From Emiliania huxleyi CCMP1516 (Eukaryota; Haptophyta; Isochrysidales; Noelaerhabdaceae), in assembly GCF_000372725.1 (NCBI RefSeq), contig NW_005199305.1:2428-66427 (forward strand): 64,000 nucleotides of DNA, given 5' to 3'. Made by a program: the position numbers and the translations under genes. Below are positions 39,971-52,000 of this stretch, in pieces; positions within the stretch are counted from its first letter, which is position 1, and each line of letters begins with the position of its first letter. Below the pieces are notes generated by a model, which saw nothing but the letters and a program-made list of their open reading frames with translations, did not search any database and had not been told where the DNA came from.

Positions 39971-41486
39971 TCCTTGCCCTCTACCTCTGGGATGGGAAGG
40001 AGTGAGCCTACCAGGTAGCCTTGAAACAACGGTTTCCGCACCGCCTCACGCATCTGCTGATGCGGCCCAAGCTTTGCCGCGTTAGCACTGCATCCGGCGC
40101 GGGCACCCAACGCGCTTCATTGCTGCCCGGTACGACTGTACTGATCTGGCTTGCGCACCTGTGCTGGCAGGCTCACACCATAGTGCTCCCTTGCCTGCTG
40201 GTGTAGGCAACAATACCCTTGCTGGCAAGCTTCACCTCGCGAGCTGCCTCGATGGGGTGCCGAGGCATAGAGATTAGAGTCTCGCCTACGCTGCGGCACA
40301 GACACCTGATGAGGACAGCATGATACCACATGAATCTGCCCAGTTGCAGCAAATTCTACTGAACAGTTGAGGGCTGGCGAGAGAGAGACCGTTAAGGAGC
40401 GCGAAACGCGCGAGGAAGCCGCGGGCTGCGGGCTCATATACAAGAAGAAAAAGTTGAAAACGAGACTCCTTGTTATCCATAAAAGAGCCACATACATGAT
40501 ATGTCAACCGGCGCACATGCGACGAGAGCGGGCGCCGTTTTTCATTGCCTATTCTAACGAGACAGAGCAGCGGCACGGGCGTTGCCGATCGAACACGGAT
40601 TGCTGAGGGCCATGCACAATTCGTGCGGTTATGGGCTGCCACCGCAAAACATGCAAACGACAGGCCACGCCACGTGCGCCACCATATCCAGCTGCGCAGC
40701 GGCAACGACTGCCGAGGCGCAGGCCGAGCCGCAGCCTACCCGATGCCCCGCCGACATGCGGCATTGGCCAAAATGCTGGGCATATCAGGTTAAGGAAGGC
40801 AACTTGAAATAGCAAGGAGCATCCTAGAATGCAAAGGGGTAACTCCAGATGCTAGCGCATTCACGAATGCAGTTCGCATTCCAGGATGGTCGACGCATCC
40901 TGGAATGCGTGGACCATCTTTGGAATGCGGTGTGCATCTTGAAATGCGAAAAGTCAACTCGGCATTCTGAATTGAAAAATGCAATCTAAATTGATTTTTT
41001 GCAACTCAAAATGCCCTCAGCATCTCAAATTGCGGGTTCCCCGCCCCTGACGAGAGGCGTTCCTTTTTCTTTTTAGTTTTTTTTACGGGCGGCTACGGCT
41101 TTAGCGACACATACAGACCCGAGACACACGAAAAACGTTAAGAGTGAACACAAGCGACGCGAACGAGCCGGCGCATGCGGCGGCAACCGCAGGCGCAGCG
41201 GCCGAGCGGCGCCGAGCGACGGGCGGAACCGCGCACGAACAACGAAGCAAAACGCGGGATCGGACCGTCGACGTGCCCCAACGTTTTGCCGGCAAAACGG
41301 AGGCGAGTATCCCAAAAGCTCACTCGAGAGACGCGAAGGCCAGGGACAGATTGAGATCGCAACAGTCGACTACATCGCACTCCATGTACGAGAATCCGTT
41401 CTTCTCTCCCACAGCCGCTGGCTCACATGGCTCGCGTCGCCTAGCCTCGCCTGGCGCGTGCCAAGGGAGAGGGTGGCGAAACGCCC
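39971..41486. other. AT-richer spacer after tubulin
   Basis: No gene recognised. Composition drops in GC, most clearly at 40800-41100, where the degenerate palindromic array lies. 41100-41480 is silent and forms the 3' flank of A6. Confidence 0.5.
40815..41030. repeat. Degenerate palindromic array (CATCCTGGAATGC)
   Basis: About eight spaced, diverging copies of a 13-20 bp motif: CATCCTAGAATGC, CATCCTGGAATGC, CATCTTTGGAATGC, CATCTTGAAATGC, down to CATCTCAAATTGC. One pair forms a perfect 13-bp hairpin (40876-40888 with 40896-40908, loop GTCGACG). Confidence 0.75.
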
Positions 41487-42908
41487 CTACTCCGTCTCGC
41501 GCGTGATGGCGAAGCCCAAGACGCAGTGGCCAAAGTCGAGCGCCGCGATGCCGTTCGTGGCTCCAGCCGAGTCGAGGTGGTACCGCTCGTGGATCTCGTA
41601 GAGCGAGAGAACGAGGAGCGCCGCCCGCGCGCGAGCCGCCGCGGGGAAGAGCGAGTGGCTTGCCGGCGACCACGGCGCCGCCGCCCGCCGGATCAGCGCC
41701 GCCGCCTCGCCCTCGCCGCCCGCGGCGCGCTGCAGCGGCGTCGGCTCGCCCTCGTGCAAGCTTGCGCCGCTGCGCAGAAGGGAGGTGGCGCGGGCGGCGG
41801 TGAGGGTCTCAAGGTGCGCGAGCGGCGTCCAGCCGCGGCTGGCGTCCAGCCAGGCGGCGAGGTCGGCGTGGCCTTCTTCGGTTGCGGCCTCCTCGGGCGT
41901 GCCGAAGGGCGTAGCGGCGCGGGAGGCGCCGTAGGAGGAGAGGAGCTTGGCGACCTCGAGGTGGCCGTCCTGGCACGCCGCGAACAGCGGCGTGGCGCCT
42001 TGCTCATCGGCCTGGTCGATCGCCGCGCCGGCCTCGAGAAGCAGCCGGGCGCTCTCAACGTGGCCGTTGAAGCATGCCATGATCAGCGGCGTGGCGCCGC
42101 TCTGCTTGGCTTGGTTGATCGCCGCGCCAGCCTCGAGGAGCAGCCGGGCGATCTCGGGGTGGTTGTTCTGGCACCCGTTCATCGCTTGGTTGATGTCAGC
42201 GCCAGCGTCGCGCAGCAGCTGGACGCACTCGAGGCGGCCCTCCTGGCACGCCGCGAACAGCGGCGTGGCGCCCTCCTCATCGGCTTGGTTGATGTCAGCG
42301 CCAGCGCCGCGCAGCAGCCGGGCGCACTCGAGGTGGCCCTTCTCGCACGCGACGTACAGCGGCGTGGCGCCGTCCTCCAGGGCTTTGTTGATGTCAGCGT
42401 CGGCCTCGAGAAGCAGCCGGACGCATTCGAGCTCGCCGTTGAAGCTCGCAGCGCTCAGCGGCGTGGTGCCGTCGTCCATGGGTTGCTCTATCGCCGCGCC
42501 CGCCTCGAGAAGGAGCCTGACGCACTCGACCTGGCCCTCCTGGCTCGCGACGTACAGCGGCGTGGTGCCAGCCTCATCGGCCTGGTTGATCGCCGCGCTC
42601 GCTTCGAGGAGCAGCCTGGCGCAGTCGAGGTGCCCCCCCTCGCTCGCGAGGAGGAGCGCGGTGGCGCCGCCGCTGTCAGCCGCCCCGACGCTCGCGCCGC
42701 CCTCGATCAGCAGCCGCACCGCCTCGGCCTGCCCGTGCCGAGCGGCCCAGGTCAGCAGCGTGTCCTGCTTCTCGGTGTCGTGCCGCGCGTCGAGCTGGGC
42801 CGCGAGCGACGTGCCGCGCGTCCGCCGCCCGGAGAGGAAGGCGCGCAGCGAGGCAAGGTCGCCCCGAGCCAGGTCGGCGAGGCGGGTCGGGAGGATGGCG
42901 CTGCTCAT
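41487..42908 (-). CDS. Ankyrin-repeat protein A6
   Basis: Single exon, 473 aa, ATG at 42908 (MSSAILPTRLADLARGDLAS) preceded by a variant leader TCTGGCGGGAAC. About nine ankyrin repeats. One repeat is internally deleted: AMNGCQNNHPEIARLL lacks the GATPLFMA loop, probably an in-frame deletion between neighbouring repeats. The C-terminal domain is the A2/A3/A4 type and ends CVLGFAITRETE. Confidence 0.9.
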   Translation of the reverse strand: MSSAILPTRLADLARGDLASLRAFLSGRRTRGTSLAAQLDARHDTEKQDTLLTWAARHGQAEAVRLLIEGGASVGAADSGGATALLLASEGGHLDCARLLLEASAAINQADEAGTTPLYVASQEGQVECVRLLLEAGAAIEQPMDDGTTPLSAASFNGELECVRLLLEADADINKALEDGATPLYVACEKGHLECARLLRGAGADINQADEEGATPLFAACQEGRLECVQLLRDAGADINQAMNGCQNNHPEIARLLLEAGAAINQAKQSGATPLIMACFNGHVESARLLLEAGAAIDQADEQGATPLFAACQDGHLEVAKLLSSYGASRAATPFGTPEEAATEEGHADLAAWLDASRGWTPLAHLETLTAARATSLLRSGASLHEGEPTPLQRAAGGEGEAAALIRRAAAPWSPASHSLFPAAARARAALLVLSLYEIHERYHLDSAGATNGIAALDFGHCVLGFAITRETE

Positions 42909-43926
42909 GTTCCCGCCAGACAAGTCTTCATTTTTGTGTTCTCTCGCTCAAGCGTGTCGTCAGCGCCGTCGGCGTGATGCCCGGATTTTCTCCCCAGGAC
43001 CGCCCGTCCGGCACCGCTCCGGGACGCACGCCGGCGAAGCACCATCAAGCTGCTGTACGGCCCCGGCATCGCCTCCCCTGGCTTAGCTCTCAGTCAAGAT
43101 ATTGTGCACATGGGTGGCCTCTACAATATACTCACTGACACTGAACCTCCCAGAGCTCGTCCCGGCCGGTCCGCCACGGCCATCCTCGTCCTCCGGCGGG
43201 CCCCCGGCCGCGGCGCGGTGCGGCGGCGTCACAAATCCGACGGCAGAGCACCGGGACGCGGTCGGGCGATCTAAGGCCCAGTGAGGCGTATGCATTGCCC
43301 ATCCAGGGCTATCACCTGGACCCATCAACAGGCGCCTGCGGCGCCGTGGTCAGGAGCCGCTGCTCCAACCTGTTCACACTTTCGTACAGTACAGTAGCAA
43401 TACCAAACAAATCTAATTGTGTTGTGGCGTTTGTGCCCCGTTTGTGCCGCGTCACGTGCCCCCGAGTTCATTTTATAATAGAGCTGTAGAGCTCAACATC
43501 CGCCGCGGGACGAAGCGCCTCCGTTGACCGTTGTAGAGCGATGTAGAGCGCGATTTGCTGTATAGAGTTTGTTGGAGACATGGAGAGGCTCTACAGCCAA
43601 AACCCAAAATCTCTCTCTACAGCCAAACCGCCGGGAAGGCAGTGAACTCAAAGAGCCGAGCCGCGCTGATGGGTTGTCTCCGAGCTTATTGGAGCTCTGA
43701 TGGACGGCCACACAGAGTAGGTAGGTAGGTAGAAAGGTGAAGAACAGAGTGACACACACACACACACACACACACACGTGAAGAACAGAGAGTCACTCAG
43801 TGACTCTGACGGCGCAGTCTCTCTCTCTCTCTCTCTCTCTCTGACGCGCACACAACACCCTAAAAAGACGCCGTCGACCGTCGTTGTCCTGGCGCTCTGG
43901 CACTTGAATGCCCCCCCGTCGTTGAC
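42909..43926. other. Intergenic region with microsatellites
   Basis: No gene. (GTAG)n and the GGTGAAGAACAG element at 43715-43750 (GTGAAGAACAG again at 43779), (CA)n at 43752-43777, the palindrome AGAGTCACTCAGTGACTCT at 43788-43806, and (CT)n at 43817-43842. The bidirectional A6/TOG promoter should lie here. Confidence 0.5.
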
Positions 43927-45679
43927 ATGGCTACTTCGGACTCGGCAGCAGCGCTGGCGGACAGAGCGCTGGCGGACCTCTGTGAGGAGGAGCAACCGCC
44001 AGCGCCCGCCGACGACCAATCTGGCAAGCCGCTAGGCGACCGCCTAGTGGCGACGGCGCCCGCGGTCCGCAAGGCCGCGTACCTGGAGCTGGCGGCGATT
44101 CTCGGCGGGGAGAGCGGGCCGCCGGACGCGGAGGCGGCGGCGGAGCACGCCGACCACATCCCGCGCCTGCTGGCGGACAGGGCGCCGATCTGCCACGAGG
44201 GGGCGCTCGATGCGACGATCGCATGGCTCGAGTATGTCTCGCCCGAGGCGGTGGTAGGGGTGGCGGGCGCGGTGGCCAAGGCGCTGATGGAGAAGCACGC
44301 GCCGGGCAAGTACCAGCCCAAGGCAATCGCCGCCCTCCTCTCCCTCCTCCGGCGCGGAGGCGCGGAGCCAGTGCAGTCGGCGCTCGAGGCGGGCGTCAGG
44401 AGCAAGGCGCCAAAGACGTGTGCGGCGGCGCTCAAGGCGTCGGCGGAGGCGCTGCTAGAGTGCGGCGCGGCCGCCTTCGACGCCGGCCCGGTGGTCAAGC
44501 AGCTGCCAACGCTGCTGCAGCACCGCGACAAGAGTGTGCGTGACGCGGCGGCGGCGCTAGTCGGCGCGGTAAGGCACTGGCTCGGCGACGGCGCGCTACC
44601 ACCTTTCGTTCCCCTTGCCGTCGCCCTTGCGCGTATGCCCTTTGCCGCCCTCGCCGCCTCTCCCTCTCCTACTCACGGCCTCGGGTGCGGCCCTCCGCCC
44701 CCCGCTCGCGCCTCGCAGGCATCTTCAGCCAGCTCAAGGGCGTGCCCGAGGATCGACTCACCGCGTTGCGCGAGGCGCCGCTCCCGCCTACCAAGAAGCA
44801 CCTCCTCCAGCGCCAGGGGTCGTCCGCTGCGGTGGTTGCTCCGCCGCCCATGGCGATGCCCCCCCTCGACCTGCTGGCCAAGCTGCCGAGGTCGAAGGGG
44901 AGCAAGGAGCCTGCCGACGCGTGGGAGACGCAGACCCTCTCCGACAAGTGGTCCGAGCGCAAGGCGCCGCGGCCAAACTCGCAACCTCTGACCACGCCCT
45001 CTGACCACACGCCCTCTGAAGCTCGCACCCGCTCCGCCCTACCGGTGATACACACCCTCTCTCACCCTCCCTCACCCTCCCTCGCCCTCTCGCACCCTCT
45101 CTCGCCCACCTGTTCGCTCCTTCCCCCCCTCTCCCCTCCCCCTCCCCTCCAGGCGGCGGCCGACCTCGTCGCGTCGCTGCTCGAGGGGCAGAGCTCGCTC
45201 AAGCCGGCCGGCCACGTGCTGGCGGGGGAGAGCGCCTCAGGCGGCTCTGGAGTGAGGAATGGCTGGTGGGTTTTCTTTTTTAGGCCGACCACGCGCTGGT
45301 GCTGCGGCCGCTCAAGCGGCTCTACCAGGACGCCAACGTCAACGTCGCCGCCTCCGCCATTAAAGCTACCGGTGCGGCAGAGGGAGCGAGAGGAAGAGGA
45401 CGAGAGAGGGGGGAGAGCGAGAGACAGAGAGACACAGAGAGACACAGAGACAGAGAGAGAGAGAGAGCCATTAAATCCACCGGCCCTCCGCACCGACAAG
45501 GGGCGCCCCTTCCCTCCAGTGTGTGTTGATGGGTTGCAAGGGCGACACTTGTAGGCTCGCTCGCCCGGGTGCTCGGGCCAGGCTTCCGCTCGCTCGCGCA
45601 ACAGGCGGCTCGCGCACACACGCACACACACGCGCGCACACACGCGCGCACAAACACACACACACACACACACACGCAC

Positions 45680-45723
<44 letters not shown>

Positions 45724-47511
45724 ACACGCACACACACACGCACGCGCGTGCACACGCACAAAGACTACACCCCCCGCACATCGCGCCTTGCACTGGGGCA
45801 TCGATGGGTCCCGCGGGGCGCCTCTGTCTTTGGACGTGGAGATGCATCGCCCCCGCCCCTGCCCCAGCACCACTCTGTGTGTGAGTCGTCAACTCACCTC
45901 TCGTCTCTCCCTGCAGGCCGCCCCGGCGCTCCTCAAGAGGGGCGCCGACAAGAAGGCGGTCGTGGCCGAGGCGGTGCGGGGCTGCCTCGCCGCACTCTCG
46001 ACCGCCTCGTGCCTCACGCTGGCCGAGGCGGCCGAGCTCGCCCTCGCCGCCATGAGCAGGAGCACAAACACGCAGCTCCGCTCGACCGCCGCGCGGTGGC
46101 TCGCGGCCGCCGTCTCCGCCGCCGATGCCGAGGGCGTGGGGCGCGCCCTCGACGCCTTCGACGCGCCGCTGCAGCTGCTGGAAGAGGACGCGACGGCCGA
46201 GGTGCGCTCTCCACCGCCGCCGTGTATATGGGTATGACCAGACAGGTCAGGCCCGGGCACGGTCCTGTCCTGGACACGTCTCGGACAGGGGGGTGTCCGG
46301 CACGCGCCCGGACGCATCCAGTGTCGTGACCCCTGACACGGCTTGTCACCAGTGTGTAACCCTAATCCGAGCCCCCATCCTGGTAGCTCCGGTATATGCA
46401 CCACCGCCGACCCCGTCCAACCCCCCAGCCCTCACCACACCACATCGCGCACCACCCCCCGGGCCACCCCTCGCCTCCCTCCTCCAGGTACGCGCCCTCG
46501 GGCTCGAGGCTGCGGCGGCCGTCGGCCGCAAGCTGCCCTCGGAGGCGGCAGTCGCGTGGGTCTGCCGGATGCCGCCCAAGCGAGCCGAGCGCGTCGGAAA
46601 GGCGCTCGGCGGGGGCGAGCCGGCGGGGGGCGGCGCAGAGCGAGCAGCCCCGCCAGGCACCCTCAAGCTCAACCTCGCGGCGGTACGGGGCACCCAACAG
46701 GGCGGGAGGCGGAGGAGCTTGTCTGGGGGGGGGCTCAAAGACGAGAGCACGCCGCCGCGCGCCCAGCGACCACGGCGCGAGGCCAGCAGCAATCGGAAGG
46801 ACGCGCCGCTAGCTTCGCCTCCGCCGGTCGTCGCTCCAGTGCGCACTCCTCGCCTCGCCCGCCGAGTGGCCGGCGAGGCCGCTGCAGGCGAGTGTCTGTG
46901 ACCCGACCCGATCTCTCTCTCTCTCTCTCTCTCTGGCCATGACGCGCTTGTTTCTCTCTTCAGGTGCGTCGCGCGCCACCGCTTCCGACGCCAGCTTGAG
47001 CGCGAAGCGGCAAGCGAGAGCGCCAAAGTGTTTCGTCGACCCCGTGGAGACGGTGGGGCGCTTCTTCCCACCCCCCGCCCTACAGGCAGGTTAGCAGTGA
47101 GGAGGGCACCTCCCTCACCCCCCCCCCCCCCCACCCACCCACCCACCCACCCTGTCGCAGGCCCAGTCAGAGCAGGCCGCCGAGGTGGAGCTGATGCATG
47201 CCCTCGGCGTGCTCTCCGATGGGGTAGCCTCCTCCCCCGATGCCATCGCCGACGTGCTGCCACCTCTCTGTGCGGCACTCTGCGTACGGCTGCGCTCCCT
47301 GCTCCGGTTCCAGTCGCAGGACGAGCCGATGGATGCGGCGTGCAAGCGCTCCGTCCAGCTGCTGGTCGACATCGTCGGCAGCGAGCAGCTCGCCGGCGCG
47401 CTCGAGGCGCCCCTGATCCGCCTCCTCGTGCTCGAGCTTACCGCACTCGACACCTTTTACGAGGCCCACCTCGCTACGGCGCTCGTGAACGTGACCGTGG
47501 CCCGCGTTTGA
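43927..47511 (+). CDS. TOG/HEAT-repeat microtubule protein, XMAP215-like
   Basis: Proteins of this family bind tubulin and speed plus-end growth. Modelled exons: 43927-44563, 44719-44963, 45153 to about 45205, 45284 to about 45370, 45917-46201, 46488-46887, 46964-47085, 47161-47511; phases agree at every fixed junction. TOG features: HEAT helices (AVRKAAYLELAAILGG, KYQPKAIAALLSLLRRGG, HRDKSVRDAAAALVG), a linker IFSQLKGVPEDRLTALREAP, a second TOG start DKWSERK|AAADLVASLLEG, then LKRLYQDANVNVAASAIKAT, ALLKRGADKKAVVAEAVRG and TNTQLRSTAARWLAAA. A basic/Ser-Pro-rich linker and helical C-terminus (EQAAEVELMHALGVLSDGVA) follow. At least four introns are GC-AG (donors GTCG|GCGCGG, CGCAAG|GCGCCG, GCAG|GCGAGT, CTACAG|GCAGGT). 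It is shorter than animal XMAP215 (two TOGs recognised), so a Dis1- or CLASP-type identity is possible. Confidence 0.75.
45355..45485 (+). repeat. GA-rich block between copies of an exon end
   Basis: GCCATTAAAGCTACCGG at the end of the fourth TOG exon is echoed as GCCATTAAATCCACCGG at 45467-45483. Between them is a GAGA/GACA purine array (45380-45466). Confidence 0.75.
45608..45760. repeat. (CA)n/(CACG)n microsatellite
   Basis: About 150 bp of CA with CG interruptions, inside the fourth intron of the TOG gene. Confidence 0.95.
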
Positions 47512-49063
47512 CGGCTACGTCGAGATATTGAGAAAGAGCACCTCATCCGATGAGCCTCATGGCAGGACTCCTCACTCATGGTACATGGAGCAAATGTGTC
47601 CTCGTTCATTTGGGACCGCGGACCGCGGCTCATTTTAGCCATATCTCAACCCATAAGACTATGTAGCATGTGCATGTCTTTGCATGTAATAGTTTTGTTC
47701 AACTCTCATGGGGCACAAGAAAGAGGCTGTATACGGTCTGTGTACGGTCTGTGCTGCTGTCGGGCTGGTCGGGCTGTCAGCGCTGCTGTCAGGCCACTGT
47801 GTGCTGTCGGGCTGTCGGGCAGCTGTCAGGCTGTCACGTTAGGGCCTGACAGCGACGGAGCACCTCGCCTGTCAGACTCTGCTGTCAGGCTGTCAGATAC
47901 GTGCTGTCAGGCTGTCGGAGAAAGTGCTGTCAGCGCTGTCAGGCTGTCGGGCACTGTCAGGCGCTGTCCGGGGTTTGCTGTCAGGCTGTCAGACCAGAGC
48001 TCAGTGCTATCACGCCTTGCGACAGCCTGTCGGCGCTGCTGACCGTGCTATGCTGCACAATTGATCGCCTGCATAGCTCGCGGCCTTAGTATCAAGCATT
48101 CAGTGACGACCTGATCGTACGGCCAGTAGGAAGGTGTCCTTCCAACGTGTGCACGCTTCTGACGCAATGCGCGTCACAAACTGCCTCAGATTGGCTGCTG
48201 GCACTCTCGAGGCTATGCCTACACAGCCTCGCGCGCATGGGCAGTCAAGAGGGACCACGCACCTTCTCAGGACAGCACCAGTGCCTCTCTCTTGGACCGG
48301 CAAACTTGGTGGTCTCGTGTCACCAATGTCGGACCAGTGCGGCATCGCGCCATCGACAGCTCTGAACTGCGCCTCACCACTGACCGGGAAGGCCGCCAAG
48401 TGGGCCAGCACAGGTCGCACATTGTGGCAGCAGTCAGCAGTGCATGTCTGATAGCTAGAGCAGCAGCGTCAGGGTCTCGCAGGGTCGGATCGTGTCAAGC
48501 CTCTCGCCCGGCCGGCCGCGTGCAGACGTCGGCCTGTCTGCTGTCTGGAGTGATCTGTCGGCGGTCAGTACGACCGATCAGGTTGGAAGTTTCTTATGGT
48601 TAGAGGGTCTATCTGTATGTACTCCTCGAGATCTCTCCAAATCTGCCCTCTGATCAACCGTGATCATTCGGGAAGGCGGTAATATGAGCGAGTATGAGCG
48701 CCGGGGCCCCGTTTCCGCACTGTTGCGCGGCGCACGGTGCCTCCGGGGGCCCCCGCGCCCCCGCGCCCCCCCAGAGAATAATACCAGTAAAATCCGACTC
48801 GCGGCCGGAGGCTTCCGAGAAAAAGAGAGCCCTCCCTCGTTTTTCGCAGAACCGTTTTTCGCTGAACCGCGGAAGAAAAAGAAAACGCTGTCCCATCTCC
48901 CCACCTCTTTCCCGCCTGGGCGGGGCGGCGGGCGGGCGCGCGGTGCGGCGTGGCGTGTGCGTGTGTGCGTCTGCAACGAAGGACCGCTCGCAGAGGACCA
49001 TTGGGTTTGTACTATTAACAACGAAGGCGCTCTCAAAAAAGAAAACCCGTGGGCGATATATAT
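47512..49063. other. Intergenic region upstream of the ankyrin-kinase
   Basis: No gene recognised apart from the satellite at 47740-48010. TTTTTCGCAGAACCG / TTTTTCGCTGAACCG is a short direct repeat at 48839-48866. TATATATATA (49056-49065) overlaps the start codon of the next gene, so it is not a normal TATA position. Confidence 0.45.
47740..48010. repeat. CTGTCAGG/CTGTCGGG degenerate satellite
   Basis: GCTGTCAGGCTGTCGGGC-type units, 8-10 bp with frequent breaks, run about 270 bp. No coding meaning. Confidence 0.85.
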
Positions 49064-52000
49064 ATGGCCCCGGGAGCTGAGGACGCGCCGCTGCTCGGCC
49101 AGCGCGTCGTGCTCGGCGGGCTCTCGGCCCGCCCCGAGCTGAACGGGCAGCGGGGCGAGGCGCGGAGCTTCGAGGGCGGCCGGTACGCGGTGGCGCTCGA
49201 GGGCGGCGGCGAGAGCGTGCGAGTGCGGCCGGGCAATCTGTCGCTGGCTGCGGCGGCTGAGCCGAGCGGTGGCGTTGCAGTCTCCGACGAGGTCGTGGCA
49301 GCAGCTGAGCGAGGCGAGGAGGAGGCGGTGCTGGCGTGGCTTGATCGCGGCGGGCGGGCCGACGCGACGTACGAGAGAGGCGAGGTGAGCGGCCTCACGC
49401 TGCTGATTGGCGCCGCCTTCTACGGCCACTTGAGGGTGGTTGAGCTGCTGCTGCAGCACGGCGCGGAGCTCAACCTGCAGAGCAGCAACGGCTACACCGC
49501 GCTGATGTACGTTTCCGGCAACGGCCACGAGCGGCTGGTCGAGCTGCTGCTGCGGCACGGGGCAGAGGTCAACCTGCAGGACAGCATAGGCTCCACCGCG
49601 CTGATGTTCGCCGCCCTCTTCAACCGCCCCGCCGTCGTGCGGCGCTTGCTGCGGGCGGGCGCAGACACCGCGGCGCGCAGTGTGACCGGCATGACGGCGC
49701 TGCAGACGGCCAAGGAGAAGGGCAACGCCGAGTGCGTCAAGATCTTGACTGAGGCAGCGGCGGCGGCTGCGGAGGGCCGAGTAGGGGCCGACCGCGCTTC
49801 CTCGGGCGCGGCAGCGGCAGCTGAGGACGCGCCGCTGCTCGGCCAGCGCGTCGTGCTCGGCGGGCTCTCCTCCCGCCCCGAGCTGAACGGGCAGCGGGGC
49901 GTGGCTCAGAGCTTCGAGGGCGGCCGGTACGCGGTGGCGCTCGAGGGCGGCGGCGAGAGCGTGCGAGTGCGGCCGGGCAATCTGTCGCTGGCGGCTGCGG
50001 AGCCGGTGTCAGGCGGTGCCGCGGCAGCCCCCGACGCGGTTGTGACAGCAGCGGAGCGAGGCGAGGAGGCGGCGGTGCTGGCGTGGCTCGAGGGCGGCGG
50101 GCGGGCCGACGCGACGTACGAGAGAGACGGCGTGAGTGGCATCACGCTGCTGATGACCGCCGCCAACTACGACCACGAGCGGGTGGTCGAGCTGCTGCTG
50201 CAGCGCGGCGCGGAGATCAACCTGCAGAGCACCAATGGTTTCACCGCGCTGATGTACGCCGCCGACCAAGGCCACGAGCGGGTGGTCGACTTGCTGATAC
50301 GGCGCGGCGCTGAGGTCAACCTGCGGGGCAGCCACGGCGACACCGCGCTGATGAACGCCGCCGACCAAGGCCACGAGCGGATGGTCGAGTTGCTGATACG
50401 GCGCGGCGCTGAGATCAACCTGCAGAACAGCAACGGCGGCACCGCGCTGATGTTCGCCGCCCTCTTGAACCACCCCGCCATCGTGCTCCACCTGCTGCGG
50501 GCGGGCGCGGATACGACGGCGCGCGCTGAGAACGGCAAGACGGCGCTGCATGCTGCCAAGGAGAAGGGCTGCGCCGAGTGCGTGCGCGCCATCGAGGAGC
50601 ATGCGGCGGCGGCGGCGGCGGAGACGGCGGCGGCGAGGGAGGCGGAGAGAGCGGCGGCAGAGGCGGAGGCGGCGCGGCATGCCGAGGCGCTGCTGGCGGA
50701 GGAGGAGGCGGAGAAGGAGGAGCGCGCCAAGGAGAGCAAGAAGGGCAAGAAGAAGAAGAAGAAGAGCGGCGGCGGTAAGGCAGACAACGCGGCGCCTGGC
50801 CCTAGCGCCACCGCCGCTTTGCAGCCGCCAGCCCCACCGTCAGCCCCATCTCCTCCGCCCGCCAACGCAGCCGCCATCGCTGCGGCGGACGAGGCGCTGC
50901 AGCAGGCTGTGGCCGCTGGCTCGTACGAGAGATTAGCCAGTGCGCTGGAGGCGTGCAGCGGCCTCGCGAGCCCGGCCGTGCTGGCGGCGGCGAAGCGCGC
51001 GCGCGACAAGCTCAAGGAGGCGCGAAAGAGGGAGAGCCAGCGGCTGCGCAAGGCGCATGGCGCGGCGATGGGCGCGCTCAAGTCGCTCGACACCGCAGAC
51101 AGCCCCTCCGCGCTCCGAGCGGGCATCGCTGCCGCCAGGCCGCACGTGGGCGCGCTGCCTGCCTTGGCCGAGGAGGTGAGCGCGGCGGAGTCGAAGCTGG
51201 AAACTCTGTCTGTCGCCGCCGAGCAGGCTGCGGCGGAAGAGGCGGTTGCCCGGCCCGTCGAGATAGCCTTGTCGGACCTCACCGCGGCTACGGACGGGTT
51301 TGCAGAGGGCAAGCTGATTGGCAGCGGCGGCTTCAGCCACGTCTACGAGGCTTCGGCCGACCTCCACCTCTCCCTCGCCGCGCCGCCGCAGCTGCGCCAC
51401 TTGCCGCTCGTCGTCAAGCGGGCAAAGTCGGGCCAGTCGGGCGGCCTGTCGCGGGCGGAGCTCGAGGTGAAGCTGCTAAAGGCGGTGAGCCACCCGCACT
51501 TGCTGCCGCTGCTCGGCTACTGCCTCTCGCCCGACGGCGTCTGCCTCCTCTCGCCGCTGATGCGCGGCGGCTCGCTCGAGGCGCGGCTGCGCCTCTCGGA
51601 TCCCGACCGCGCGGCGCAGCTCCGGCGGCTGGGAATGGTAGAGCCGCCGAGGCCGCTGACGTGGCGGCAGCGCGTTCGTGTCGCGTGCGAGGCGACCGAG
51701 GCGCTCGTCTACCTCCACTCGAAGGGCATCGTGCACCGCGACGTCAAGCCGGACAACATCCTGCTCGACGAGAAGCTGACCGCCGTGCTCGCCGACACGG
51801 GTTTCGCCAAGGACCAGCGTCCGGAGGCGTCTGTCCGCTGCCGCTCGACCGCCCTCTACATGTCCACGGGCTACCTCTGCCCCTCCATTACCAAGGGCGG
51901 CGAGTACTCGAGCAAGACGGACGGCTACGCCATTGGCATCACCCTCCTCGTCTGCCTCACCAGCCGGTCCGAGGTGCAGCTCACCGACCGGTGCGAGGAC

